Shown here: positions 1 through 9,064 of the stretch, in pieces
How positions within the stretch are numbered: position 1 is the first letter of the stretch
Layout of the letters: every line of letters starts with the position of its first letter
Source: Mixophyes australis
Taxonomy: Eukaryota > Chordata > Amphibia > Anura > Limnodynastidae
Assembly: GCA_036250195.1 (NCBI GenBank)
Contig: JAVHZZ010000073.1
Location: 434,001-498,000, forward strand
Reading direction: 5' to 3'
DNA: 64,000 nt
Notes under the pieces: model-generated
What the model saw: only the letters and a program-made list of their open reading frames with translations
Told to the model about the DNA's origin: nothing
Databases searched by the model: none
Position numbers and translations under genes: made by a program

Positions 1-275
1 TCTTTCTTGCTTTAAAGACATAAGAAGTTGGGCAGTCAGGTGACATTTTTCGGACTTTGAGGTCATTACTCATAAGATCTGGTTGACCTGCTGTCATAAT
101 ATTGTGAATGTAGCAAAGGAGGCAGAGCTAGATTAAGGATTTGGGGGGCCCAGGGTACTTAAGAGAGGGGGGCCCTATGGTCTAACGTTAACAGCACAGT
201 GCCATCATTCAGGGAGAGAGTTACTAAGTCACATAGTTCTAAACCTACTACAATAATACACTATTAAATGTCATG

Positions 276-310
<35 letters not shown>

Positions 311-319
311 ATAATAATG
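276..319. repeat. (TA)n and (TAA)n microsatellite, copy A
   Basis: An alternating TA run is followed by short TAA units. The equivalent tract in copy B (33299-33368) is longer and interrupted, so the locus has changed length since the duplication. Confidence 0.9.
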
Positions 320-508
320 TAGTAATGTAGTAATCTATGTATGAAATGTAAAATTTACATAAATTCAAATTTGCAATATCATCCTAGACCCTAGTAACTC
401 CTACTCTTGTTATAACAATTCACTGGATTTTCTCTGTATTCATTTTTAAAACCCATATTCTCTCTCTGTAATAACATTTACTTTTTCTGCTCCTTGTTGT
501 CCTATTAG

Positions 509-3049
509 TGCGCACCAAGACTGGAGTCACCGCCCCCAGGATTTTATCTGGATTACAGCTCGGAGGTATTTACTAAGATACAACTTTCTAAAAATATAAG
601 TCTTCCCATCAGTGACCACTTCACATTATATTAATTTTACACAGATGGAACATAATTGAAGTTGAGGCCATTGGGCCTTGGTGGTGGTGGCGGTGGGAGG
701 TCTAAAGCAACAGCAAGCTGGGTGTAGGGGTGGAGGGGTGGGGCAGAAAAATGGAATCCAGATCAGATACCAGGTACAGCAGAGGATATGTGGAAAAATC
801 AGATTTCTATTATGCTTCTGCTTATATGAGTAATTTTTATATCTGGGCTTGCAAAACATTTAGATTTCTGTTGAGAACATGACAAAATATCCTACCCCAC
901 ACTTGCTGCCTAGGTGTGATCTTTGGCTCAAAACTATCCTTTATTCCCCACATCCCATCTCTATCTCTCTGACCCCCTGACCAACATTGCTGTGTGACTG
1001 GATCATATAGCCCACTGAGCACTTTTTACAGTTGCAATCGGACCAATATACAATATATAGCACTTAACCTCATGTATCAAACTTACATTGTCCCATAGGT
1101 TGTAAGCTTGTGAGCAGGGTCCTCTTACTTCTCTGTCTGTCTGTATTACCCAGTACTGTTTTATTACTGTGTTTGTATCCATTTGTAAAGCACTATGGAA
1201 TATGCTGGTGCTATATAAATAAATGATGATGATGATAGTACCAGAGGTAGCAAAAGTCAACACAAAGCCCAGGAGTAGAGCTGGACATCGGGAAATCTTC
1301 TACCTCCTGATAAAATTGATCTCTTTAGGATCGAGTGTTTGATTCCTGAGGGTTTCCCATTTCATGCAACGTTTGTAAATATCTGCTAAATTACACTATC
1401 AGTTACTCTGATATCCTACTATTAGTCTGGGGATGGTCTTCTCATTTGTTTGGTTCACGTGAAGTGCTATCCGGTTTTACGAGTACTAGGAATGTATCTT
1501 TGGCTGTAGCTCCTAAAATTTCAGTCCATTATTGGTATTTGGCTTCCGCATGTAGATTAATGTAACAGACGCAACACAAATATAATCTGCCTTGTTTGTT
1601 AAACCATGCGCATGTCTTTTTGGCTTTGTCTACCTGTTTCTTTTATTAAGCTGACAGTCTGCTATCTATATGTCCTCTGTTTCATTTCTGTCCAATGCCG
1701 TCTACTTCTACTACTAGGAATGTCTTGTTATGATTGGTTACTACAAGTTACAGCTCATCTGTGATATCTCCATCAGCTTAAAAAAACAAAACAACTTAAT
1801 GCACATGCAGCCCCAGGAGTGAATTGCGTAAAACTAATGGTTGCTTCATGCTTAGGATATTGTACCTGTGTACATGGTTTACCCCATTGTGTAGTCATTC
1901 TTTTCATATGCAAACATTTTATCAACAGTCAGAATTCTCAGCATCTGATGAAGTGAAGACAACTGAAGATGCTGGATGTGAAGTTCCAATCTATGAGGTA
2001 TGGTGGCTTTTCGACTTCATATTTAGATGGATTCTCTTATCCTCTGCAAAAGGTCTGATTGGAGGAAACAGATAAATCAGGGGGCGGCTTTGCTAAGTGC
2101 AGATAAGGCGCACAACTGTGTCTAGTTTTGCACTGTTATTTTAATGAGCTAGTTTGGGAGGAGAAGCTGCTTTTAGGGAAGCAACTGAATGTTTTGATGT
2201 TTGTATATGAGCCTTAGAGCTTCTGTAGTTCATCACATGACTTTATTAAAACACATAATGGTGAAGGAAGCTGGTAAAATTCATTATGTCCGCAAAATTT
2301 GTGCTCTTTAATTAAGTTACATTCAGAGGAGGGAATTCAATTGACAGCATTACTCGTGAGAATAACGCGTTCCTTGCACTATTAATGTTACTACGGAAAT
2401 AGTGCACATTATTACCGTTAGTACGGTAATCTCAACATTGATTTTCGCTTGCAGCTCTGAAAGCCTTGAGTAGAGAGCCGCGTTAAAATTATCGTACTAA
2501 CGATAATAGGGCGTGGGCTGCGTTATTCTCACGAGTAACGCTGCCAATTGAATTCCCCCATAGAACATCCAGGCCTGCGATAATAACTAATCCTTGTTAC
2601 ATTTACTAAGATCAGTATCAGTTTTCTTAGCAGGCGTGGACTCAAACTTTTTTCCCCTACAGAATACACATGAGAAACAGACAGCAACAGAACGTCTTCA
2701 TGCTGTATGCAGCTTGGTCTCAGACTGTACACCATCCCCACCAGAAAGACCGCATGCCTCAATTGACAACATCCCTTCTTCCGTTCCCGTGGTCATCACT
2801 ACATCACCGCAGGTGGACACAAGAGAGATCACCATCGAGAATGATGCACAAGCAGATTTTTCATTCTTCTGTTTGTGCTCATGGTGCTGCCTTCCAGCAG
2901 ACCAGCAGCAGCGGAGGCAACAGCAAACATCTGGCCCCCGGAGATCTCGTCTTCAGTCCCTGTGGAGGTGGATTCGTAAAAGATGTGGAAGGGTGGTTTC
3001 TGCGAGCAACATCAGTGGAAACCAAGACAATGGCAGCGCTGGGAACTGA
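509..3049 (+). CDS. 3' exons of a multi-exon gene of unknown function, copy A (partial)
   Basis: Three coding exons are visible: 509-565, 1929-1997 and 2663-3049. Each follows an AG acceptor, and the first two end at GAG followed by a gtat donor. They correspond base for base to the last three exons of the complete copy at 29223-36105. The first encodes a repeat-type peptide (CAPRLESPPPGFYLDYSSE). The second is an acidic 23-residue exon. The third is a 128-residue C-terminal exon with SPPERP, a Cys-rich patch (FCLCSWCCLP) and an Arg/Gln-rich basic tail. All three are phase 0. The 5' exons would lie before base 1. No family is recognised. It could be an expressed paralogue or a truncated duplicate; the sequence alone cannot tell. 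Confidence 0.55.
1035..1236 (+). repeat. LINE/SINE 3' tail, copy A
   Basis: The segment contains the motif ttgtaagcttgtgagcagg followed by a tail 'ctatataaataaatgatg' and short GAT repeats. Such tails end many non-LTR retroelements and the tRNA-derived SINEs that borrow them. A duplicate is at 34091-34292. The exact family is not assigned. Confidence 0.6.
2328..2559. mobile_element. MITE with about 40-bp terminal inverted repeats, copy A
   Basis: The left end (ggaattcaattgacagc) and right end (gctgccaattgaattcc) are inverted repeats that continue through 'actcgtgagaataacgc'. The whole element is about 230 bp with no coding capacity, as expected of a non-autonomous DNA transposon. It lies in the intron between the last two exons of the unknown gene. 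The interior contains shorter palindromes built on taccgttagtacggta. The copy B equivalent is 35384-35615. Confidence 0.85.
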
Positions 3050-3923
3050 GACATACCATCATGCGGCATACAGGGTGAGCTCATGTCTTGCACTGAAGGG
3101 TTAAGTTGTTACATAGTCTGATTCTACACATACTAACCTAGGAAACACCTATATTGTACTGATGCACTATCCACAATGTTCTACACATATATACACCAAG
3201 AAAATAATAATCAGATTCTGTTGGCTGAATCCCAAGGATTCAACTGAACACAAATCTTCCTAAACCTGCTAGGAATTATCCACATTTTAATCCAAATTCA
3301 GGATTCTGTACATCAATATATTTTACATATAATACATTTTCCACATTTAGAAATATAGCTGTAACATAAGTCTTCTAGTTTTACTCTTTCCTTCACCATC
3401 AGCCATCTAAAGATACAATATATTTACATAAATTAGTGGTCTTAAGTATGGATTTAACCAAATCTACCAGAGATCTTTAATTCTTCATATAAAACCTGCA
3501 CATACTACAAATGTATTAGAAACATGAAATTATCTGATAGAAGAGGACTGGTGACTGTATCCGTCAGTGCAAGACATTTCCCCTGTTCATGAGCACGGAA
3601 AGATGGACACTGTTGCTGATTTAACACCAGATGTTTCATATAGATATATAGATATATAAATATATAGATCTATTTGTTTCATTTAGATATACAGATATAG
3701 ATGTTTATGTATTATGCTTAAAATATTGGTAGTTACAAAAAAACAAAAAAAACAAAAAAATTATTATAAGAGTAAGAGAGGGCTGGGATTAGAAGTGATA
3801 TAAACACTGAGGGTGCATGTAGATGAAAAGGTTAAGGTGACTGGCGGGTCAGGTTCAGGGCAGGATCATGCATCCTCCCTGGCAGGTCATCGAGTGTCCC
3901 CTGCACGATTGCCTCAAATTTAG

Positions 3924-4433
3924 TTGACCCAGGTCAGCGAGCAGGTCCAGTCGCGGTCGGCTGACCGTAGTTTGTTTACTTTAGCAATGTTGGTGGATGC
4001 GGGGACTGCGGCTCCTGGGCCGGGGAGCTCTCTTTCTGTTTCTCCCTCTGCAGGTTCGGCTGGTTGTGTGACATCAGGTCAGAGGTCTGGGCGTGCTTCT
4101 TATGCGGAAGCCGCATCTACGGCCCTGGTGGGCCCGTCATCACGTGTGGAAGGTGGTAGTCGTGGATCAGTTGGTGAGCATGCCAGTAGGGTGTCTGGTT
4201 CTAGCTCTGATTCCAGCTCTTCTACCTCTGGGAGTGAGGTTCCGGCCAGGTCTGGGAGGGCAGACACAAGATTGATGAAGCTCCTGGAGAGGAAGTTGTG
4301 TAGTACCTGCCATAGTGCGGGGTTGGAAGGTGTTGGTTCCAATGAAGGAAGCAGGATATTGAGGGATGATGTGGTGCGCTGTTCCAATACAGCCGTCAGG
4401 GGGATATTAGGTGCCGGGTGTGTGGTAAGATAG
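3924..4433 (+). pseudogene. Ngaro-like ORF1 (gag-like) fragment, copy A
   Basis: An open frame of 169 codons encodes a Ser/Gly/Ala-rich protein with a run of serines (SSSDSSSSTSGSE) and a C-terminal Cys pair (CSTCH). This composition fits the poorly conserved ORF1 of DIRS-order retroelements, where it would be a nucleic-acid-binding structural protein. Assignment rests mainly on its position upstream of reverse transcriptase and recombinase remnants. The next segment continues in another frame, so the element is broken here. The equivalent in copy B is 36980-37489. Confidence 0.5.
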
Positions 4434-4680
4434 GCACAGGTTGTTTTGTGGATATGTTTGCCATCACTAATAAGGCTACAGATGATTTGGCAGCATCAAG
4501 GTCACGCTCTGTCGTGTTGACGAGGCATATCGAGAAATTGTCATACCTGGTTATTGAAATTGACACTGTTGCAGGGTGTTGTAAGCTTCCAATGGAGGAA
4601 GTGGCTAAGTTGAGGGGTGTGATTGATTCGTTTCAGGGTGAGTGTAATTAGAGATTATATGGCTATGTGGTGCATGTTCT
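4418..4680 (+). pseudogene. Reverse transcriptase tail of the Ngaro-like element, truncated, copy A
   Basis: The frame includes a segment resembling the palm-thumb part of DIRS/Ngaro reverse transcriptase (YLVIEIDT, then CKLPMEEVAKL). Copy A lacks 147 bp present in copy B at 37702-37848, which encode the following conserved block. The frame then jumps to the sequence encoding DYMAMWCMFLENF. The N-terminal two thirds of the polymerase, including the catalytic aspartates, are absent. Confidence 0.55.
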
Positions 4681-4756
4681 TGGAAAATTTTAAATGAGTT
4701 TGAAGCTGCTTTGTTTCGGCTTGAGTGTGTAAAGGCTTTTTTCATGGCTTTCAGAA

Positions 4757-4974
4757 ATACAACAGAGGGATTGAATGAGACCGAGGTGATATAAACACTG
4801 AGGGGGCAGGCAGAGGAAAAAGTACAGGCATACCAGGAGTTAACTTATCTGGGTTGTGGTAGAAATCTGAGTTATCCAATCAGTGGAGCCGGAAGGGAAG
4901 GGGTTTGCTTTCCTGAGGAGGCTTATAACTTATAGGAAAAGGATGTGACTTCCTCTTGCCGGATAGATTTGTTA
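4757..4974 (+). repeat. Ngaro-like terminal repeat unit A1, copy A
   Basis: The unit begins atacaacagaggg and ends ggatagatttgtta. The same unit stands at 37961-38179 and twice in the 3' region of copy B (40329-40546 and 41001-41218). This is the A1/A2 arrangement of split direct repeats in Ngaro elements. It contains an inverted CCAAT-like motif and is followed by a T-rich leader and an ORF1 start. Confidence 0.65.
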
Positions 4975-5265
4975 AGTGAGTATGGGCTCTCTGCTGTCCT
5001 GGTAAGTATTGCTACATAAACTGTTTTTTCACTGTGTTTTTTAACTGTGTTATACTGTTTTTGGTATTGCATTTATTGCTTTTATCGTGGTAATTTAAGT
5101 TGTATTTTCAGTGTTCTTTTCTTTTCTTTTCACATTTTTTCCCAATCCATTCTCCTCCTTGTTTTCTCCACCTTATCTTTTTCCCCTAGTTCTTGTCCCT
5201 GCCCCCCCCCCTTTCCCCTCTCTCTTTTTCTTGTTTGTTTTTTGTTACCTTTTCCTTCCCCCATT

Positions 5266-5578
5266 ATGCTCCGGGCCAAGAGAGTTAGGGTTCCACCCCA
5301 CCGCCTCCCTGAGGCTTGTTCCCCCCCCCTCGGCCCTTAGTAAGCAGCGAGCCCAGATCTGGGCCTCGCCGACGGGTGTTTCCTCTTCCCCCCTCTCGGG
5401 TAGTGGGGTGGGTGTCCCCGGCGGTTCCGCTGCGGCCGCGGCGGCTAGAAAAGTTTCTGCGCATGCGCGACGACGCGCACGCACGCAGACGCATGCACGT
5501 CAGTCCATCCCAATTCCGGCGGCCATGCTAGATGCGGGCGCTCCAGGAGCGCCCGTGGATGCCCCTGCAGCCCAGTAG
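5266..5578 (+). pseudogene. Ngaro-like ORF1 N-terminus, frameshifted, copy A
   Basis: The ATG at 5266 starts MLRAKRVRVPPHRL. The frame ends at 5340, because a run of C bases differs in length from copy B, where the reading frame continues for 105 codons (38464-38781). The remainder is readable here in another frame: an Ala-rich, then an Arg/His/Thr-rich segment. The region is strikingly GC-rich, with CpG and GCGCATGCGC-type motifs. It ends immediately before the tyrosine recombinase fragment, so an internal deletion has joined the element's 5' and 3' parts. Confidence 0.55.
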
Positions 5579-5580
5579 AA

Positions 5581-5859
5581 TTGACAAGGTTGTATAGGGA
5601 TATCTCTCCTGCTCCCGGTGGTTATTGGCTTAGACATGGTAATGGTTTTCCCCTTACAAAGTTTCAATTTTCAGCGGTATTCAAAATATGTGTGGTTAAG
5701 CTTGGTTTGAGTGCAGCGGACTATGGAACGCATTCCTTTAGGATAGGGGCAGCTACGGTAGCGGCAGAAGAAGGTGTGTCTGAGCAGAGCATTATGGCTT
5801 TGGGTAGATGGAAGTCTAAGTGTTTTAAGCGGTATGTCAGGCCAGCTGTGGCGCTCTAG
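5581..5859 (+). pseudogene. Tyrosine recombinase C-terminal fragment (Ngaro-like), copy A
   Basis: About 92 codons encode the catalytic C-terminal part of a tyrosine recombinase, the enzyme that integrates DIRS-order elements. Visible motifs are THSFRIGAAT (His-x-x-Arg), GRWKS (the Trp position) and KRYVRP with the nucleophilic Tyr. The upstream catalytic Arg and the Lys beta-hairpin are missing because of the deletion that joins this fragment to ORF1. The reading frame is intact in both duplicates (38784-39062). It is followed by the SGNH hydrolase region. Confidence 0.75.
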
Positions 5860-6149
5860 CCTTAGACAGGGCGATGTAATAAGGCTGACCTATGACGTTG
5901 CGTTGCTTACCTTGTTGAAAGGGAGCGCGGAGGGTTTTGCCATTTCTTTTCTTCGGGGGCCTGATTGGCGGTGGCACCCCGGGGTTTCCGGTTTTACCTC
6001 TGCATGGGTCACCCTGCGTTATGCGCGGATGTGGCATTTTTTTGTTTTCAGTATTAATTATGTTTTACGTTTTGCCATTTAATTTACTACTAATAAATTA
6101 CTCCATGTTGCAGCCGTACGTCAGGTCGGGAGGAGTATTTGACTGGTAG

Positions 6150-6567
6150 GCCATTCATTTGTTTTTTGGGCCGGTAAGAGCGGCCCTGCTCATGAAATTT
6201 TCCAGGGCAGAGTCAATAAGATGGATAGGTGTTAGGGGTATGCGTTGGGCATCTCTGTTGAAGATACTAAAAGACACAGAGAGTAGGTTTGGGCGCCCTT
6301 TAGAACTTGTAATTCACCTTGGGGGGAATGACCTGGGTAAGTGGTCCAGTTTAGAGCTCATTGAACATATAAGATCTGATGTCGGGGCCATTAAGTTACA
6401 TTGGCCAACTATTCACCTTACAGGGTCCGATATTATCCCTAGGCGCAATTGGAGAGGGGCGGATAAACCAGCACGGATTGAGAAAGCTTGTGGGAAGGTA
6501 AATAGGGCGGTTCGGAAGACCTTTCAGGAAGTAGGTGGTGGCTGCATTAGTTATCCATCCATAAGGA
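6150..6567 (+). pseudogene. SGNH hydrolase fragment (Ngaro-like), 3'-truncated, copy A
   Basis: SGNH hydrolases are Ser-His esterases. Some Ngaro elements carry one downstream of the recombinase; its role in the element is unknown. The segment has the Gly-Asn block (VIHLGGNDLG). Upstream, in another frame, is the block with the candidate nucleophile (GHSFVFW). The coding sequence is cut after SYPSIRI, where copy A joins directly to an AC-rich repeat, so the last block with catalytic Asp and His (present at 39780-39879) is lost. Confidence 0.65.
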
Positions 6568-6584
6568 TAGTTAAACAAACCCAA

Positions 6585-7010
6585 CCCCCCCCCCCCCCCC
6601 ACCCAACCAGTCCAAAACAATAAATTAGTACACATTTAATAATTAGGATATTTTACCCCAACCAGCCCGGCATTAAATTAATATACTTAAATACTTAAAT
6701 AAATACTTAAATTTAATAAATAAGCCTCCTACCCCCCAAACAGCCCCAACCTTAAATTAATAGCTCCCATGTTTAATAATTAGGCCTCCTCCCCCCTAAA
6801 AACCCCAACAGTATATTCTTAGTGTTTATGTTTAATAAATAAACTTCCTTCCTCCCAACCTTCCCCAACATTAGATTAATAACATTCCCATTTGATTTTT
6901 AAATCAATTTCACCCCCACCAGCCCAAAAATTAAATTAATAGCATTTCCATTTAATTAAAGGTCTATTTCACCCAACCAGCCTCAATATCAAGTTCATAA
7001 CGTAATATTT
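6585..7010. repeat. Degenerate C-rich/AT-rich tandem repeat, copy A
   Basis: Loosely repeated units of about 60 bp alternate CCCCCAACCAGCCC-like and TTAAATTAATAGC-like segments. It begins with a long C run. The equivalent is at 42690-43118. No gene is seen. Confidence 0.75.
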
Positions 7011-7745
7011 TCCACCATATTTAATTGCAGATGTGCTGGAAACAACATACTCTGCATTGCTGGGGAATGGGGTATTTTCTGTGGTAAAGAGCTGGCTAAG
7101 TCCTGATGATCTAGCAGCTTCAACCTTTTCTTTTGGGCTGGAAAATGTTGTTGCAGCTCTTGTTGTCTAGTAGCTTGGGTCTTTTCCTCTAGACTGCCAC
7201 TCCTGTAGCATGTAGTCTGACAGCTTGACTCTGAGTAATGGGGATGACAAAAACCTGTCCACATCCCATGACCAAGATCGTTTCCCAGGAGCACATCTCA
7301 CATTTATTTGCCAGCTCCCCAATCGAGATGTACCCTCACCTTGGGCACTTCGAGTCCATCTGGAACTGTGACTTTGGCAGTCTAGCCTGGCAATGCTGCA
7401 GCAGGTTCAGCAAGGATGGGGGGCTCACCACAGTGATTGAGGTCCCTGAGACTCTCAGGCCTTCTCCCTGCAATGGTCCAACTTGGGTGCTTCCACCTCT
7501 TTTTGGGTGTCTTTTTGGCCTCTTCACTGAGTCACTTTTCTCTGTGACATGCGCCACTGGACTTTCTGGGGCAAGAACAATATTTTTAGGCCCACCTCCC
7601 TTAGTCGGGTATGCAAGTCAGCCTGTGGGACAGTCTGGCCTTAGGTGACCGGTTTTCCCACAGCCATAACACTTCCTATCCAGTCTAGTCTGATGACTTC
7701 CAGGAATAGGGTGGAATTGCAGTTAGCTACAAGCACCTGGGTTAG
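6990..7745 (-). pseudogene. Ty3/gypsy gag nucleocapsid and protease-end remnant, copy A
   Basis: On the minus strand, 7630-7674 encodes a CCHC zinc knuckle (CYGCGKTGHLRPDC), the RNA-binding signature of LTR-retrotransposon nucleocapsid. Further downstream the translation contains LLGNDLG, typical of the segment just after the protease flap in Ty3/gypsy elements. Stops and frameshifts break the frame, and no catalytic Asp-Ser/Thr-Gly is visible. The capsid part is at 8300-8880, separated by an inserted LTR-like segment. The duplicate is 43097-43852. Confidence 0.65.
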
Positions 7746-7752
7746 TGGCTAC

Positions 7753-8281
7753 TGTTAGGATCTGCCTCATGATGCTGCTTTAGCTCCTGCCTCTGGGACT
7801 ATATTTATTATTATATTGACCCTGCAGTACCCGTGAACCACCAGAGGTGCTGTTATTCTGCCTTCTCTTCTCACTATCAGGGACTACTAGCTGCACTATG
7901 TTAATCATTCCCACCTGATTGTCTCCTATATATGCCTGCCTCTCCCAGTTTCCTTTGATGGTCATTAATGTTTCTGTGCCTGTAATGTTTATTTACCCTT
8001 GGACTAACTGCCTTGCTTTTTCTCTTTTCCTGTGGAAATCCTTGCTTAGCCAGTTTCTGCTTTTCTGTAAGCATTTAGCATTCATCTCTATCTTGTCACT
8101 TGGAGGTAAACCTGATATTTGCCTTATACCTGGAAGTCTGTTTATTCACTGATCTGGCCTGTGTTTAACTTGCATCACATGGACTGTGTTTTCCACTACA
8201 TTAAACAGTTTAATACTTTCAATATATTTCTGGCTCCGAGGCTTTAATTACAAGGACCTAGTTTGTGGAACAGTATTGTAA
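7753..8281 (+). mobile_element. Probable solo LTR inserted in the gypsy gag remnant, copy A
   Basis: The 529-bp segment starts TGTTAGGATC and separates the capsid and zinc-knuckle parts of a minus-strand gag. It is flanked by ctac (7749-7752 and 8282-8285), a possible target duplication. The right end reads gtaa rather than the usual CA, so the boundary is uncertain. It carries the TATATA-containing and pyrimidine-rich tracts common in LTRs. Copy B retains only the first part (43860-44356), because a rearrangement breakpoint lies inside it. Confidence 0.5.
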
Positions 8282-8299
8282 CTACTTGCTTGGCGGAGT

Positions 8300-8880
8300 G
8301 ATCAACAGCAGAGGGATGTTCTTCAATTCATAAAATTCTTTGGTGTTGGCTGCTAGACTGGCGCTTCTGCCAGGGTGGCTAAACCACTACATTTTGATTT
8401 GCCAACTGGGCCGCTACTTCAAATATTATTGTGTTGTGGTCCAGTACCAATTTTTTCACCCTCTGTGTGCACCGGCGAGACAACTGCTCCCTGCAAATTA
8501 AACCATTTAAATCCACCCAGGTCTTGACACCAGATCCATTCACACATCTCATCACGAACTGCCACAGCTGGTTAGCAAATTCCTCCTGGTTGATGAGAAG
8601 GCTTCTGCCAGATCCTCACATTTCTGCCAGTAGGTTCCTGGGGTAATAATGTAGCACTTAAAGAGAACTTTCTTTACCACTTCAGAGTCTGCACAGTCAT
8701 CTGGGGTCAATACACAATAGGCCTCTAATGCACGCCCTTGCATTGTAAGGACCAAATAATTGACCCACTCCTTTTTGGACAAAGCAAGGAGTTTAGAAAT
8801 CATTCCAAACACCTGCAAGTGTAAATCACTGTCTCCAACACCGTCCTCAAATTCGGTAAAGTGACAGGACCCAAATCATG
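8300..8880 (-). pseudogene. Ty3/gypsy gag capsid remnant with SCAN-like segment
   Basis: Minus-strand translation of 8552-8818 gives a capsid-like stretch: WVNYLVLTMQGRALEAY, then VVKKVLFKCYIITPGTYWQK. It continues after a frame break with ICREQLSRRC and a VAAQLA motif. This order matches Ty3/gypsy capsids of the type from which vertebrate SCAN domains derive: the LTG(K/R)A helix, then an xLLxRYxxTPExY-like segment, then REQF. The protein would assemble retrotransposon particles. It is decayed, with stops between blocks. It is present only in copy A. Confidence 0.65.
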
Positions 8881-9064
8881 GTGCAGCAGATGATGACTTT
8901 TTACTGTACAATGTTTCTTGCTTTGCACAGGATTTCGAGATCTGCCTTGGACATTGCGGTGTAGTTAACCATCTTTTGCATTCCCTTGTGTGGAAGGAGC
9001 TCTTCACTTGAGTAACTTGGCTCTCCAAAAAAAAAAACCCTAGCATTATCAAATTGCTTGTCAC

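Larger units (their letters stand above)
3797..6567 (+). mobile_element. Ngaro-like (DIRS order) retroelement nest, copy A, internally deleted
   Basis: The interval holds, in order, an ORF1-like region, the tail of a reverse transcriptase, a terminal repeat unit (4757-4974), a second ORF1 start (from 5266), a tyrosine recombinase C-terminus (5581-5859) and an SGNH hydrolase fragment (6150-6567). Tyrosine recombinase plus SGNH hydrolase in a retroelement is characteristic of Ngaro elements. The 3' end of the hydrolase and all split direct repeats are missing here but present in copy B, so this copy has suffered deletion. No part appears functional. Confidence 0.75.

Noticed and set aside
2670..3104. 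A 144-codon open frame beginning with ATG inside the terminal exon
   Set aside because: It is out of phase with the upstream exons. It is kept only as an alternative-frame observation, not as a separate gene.
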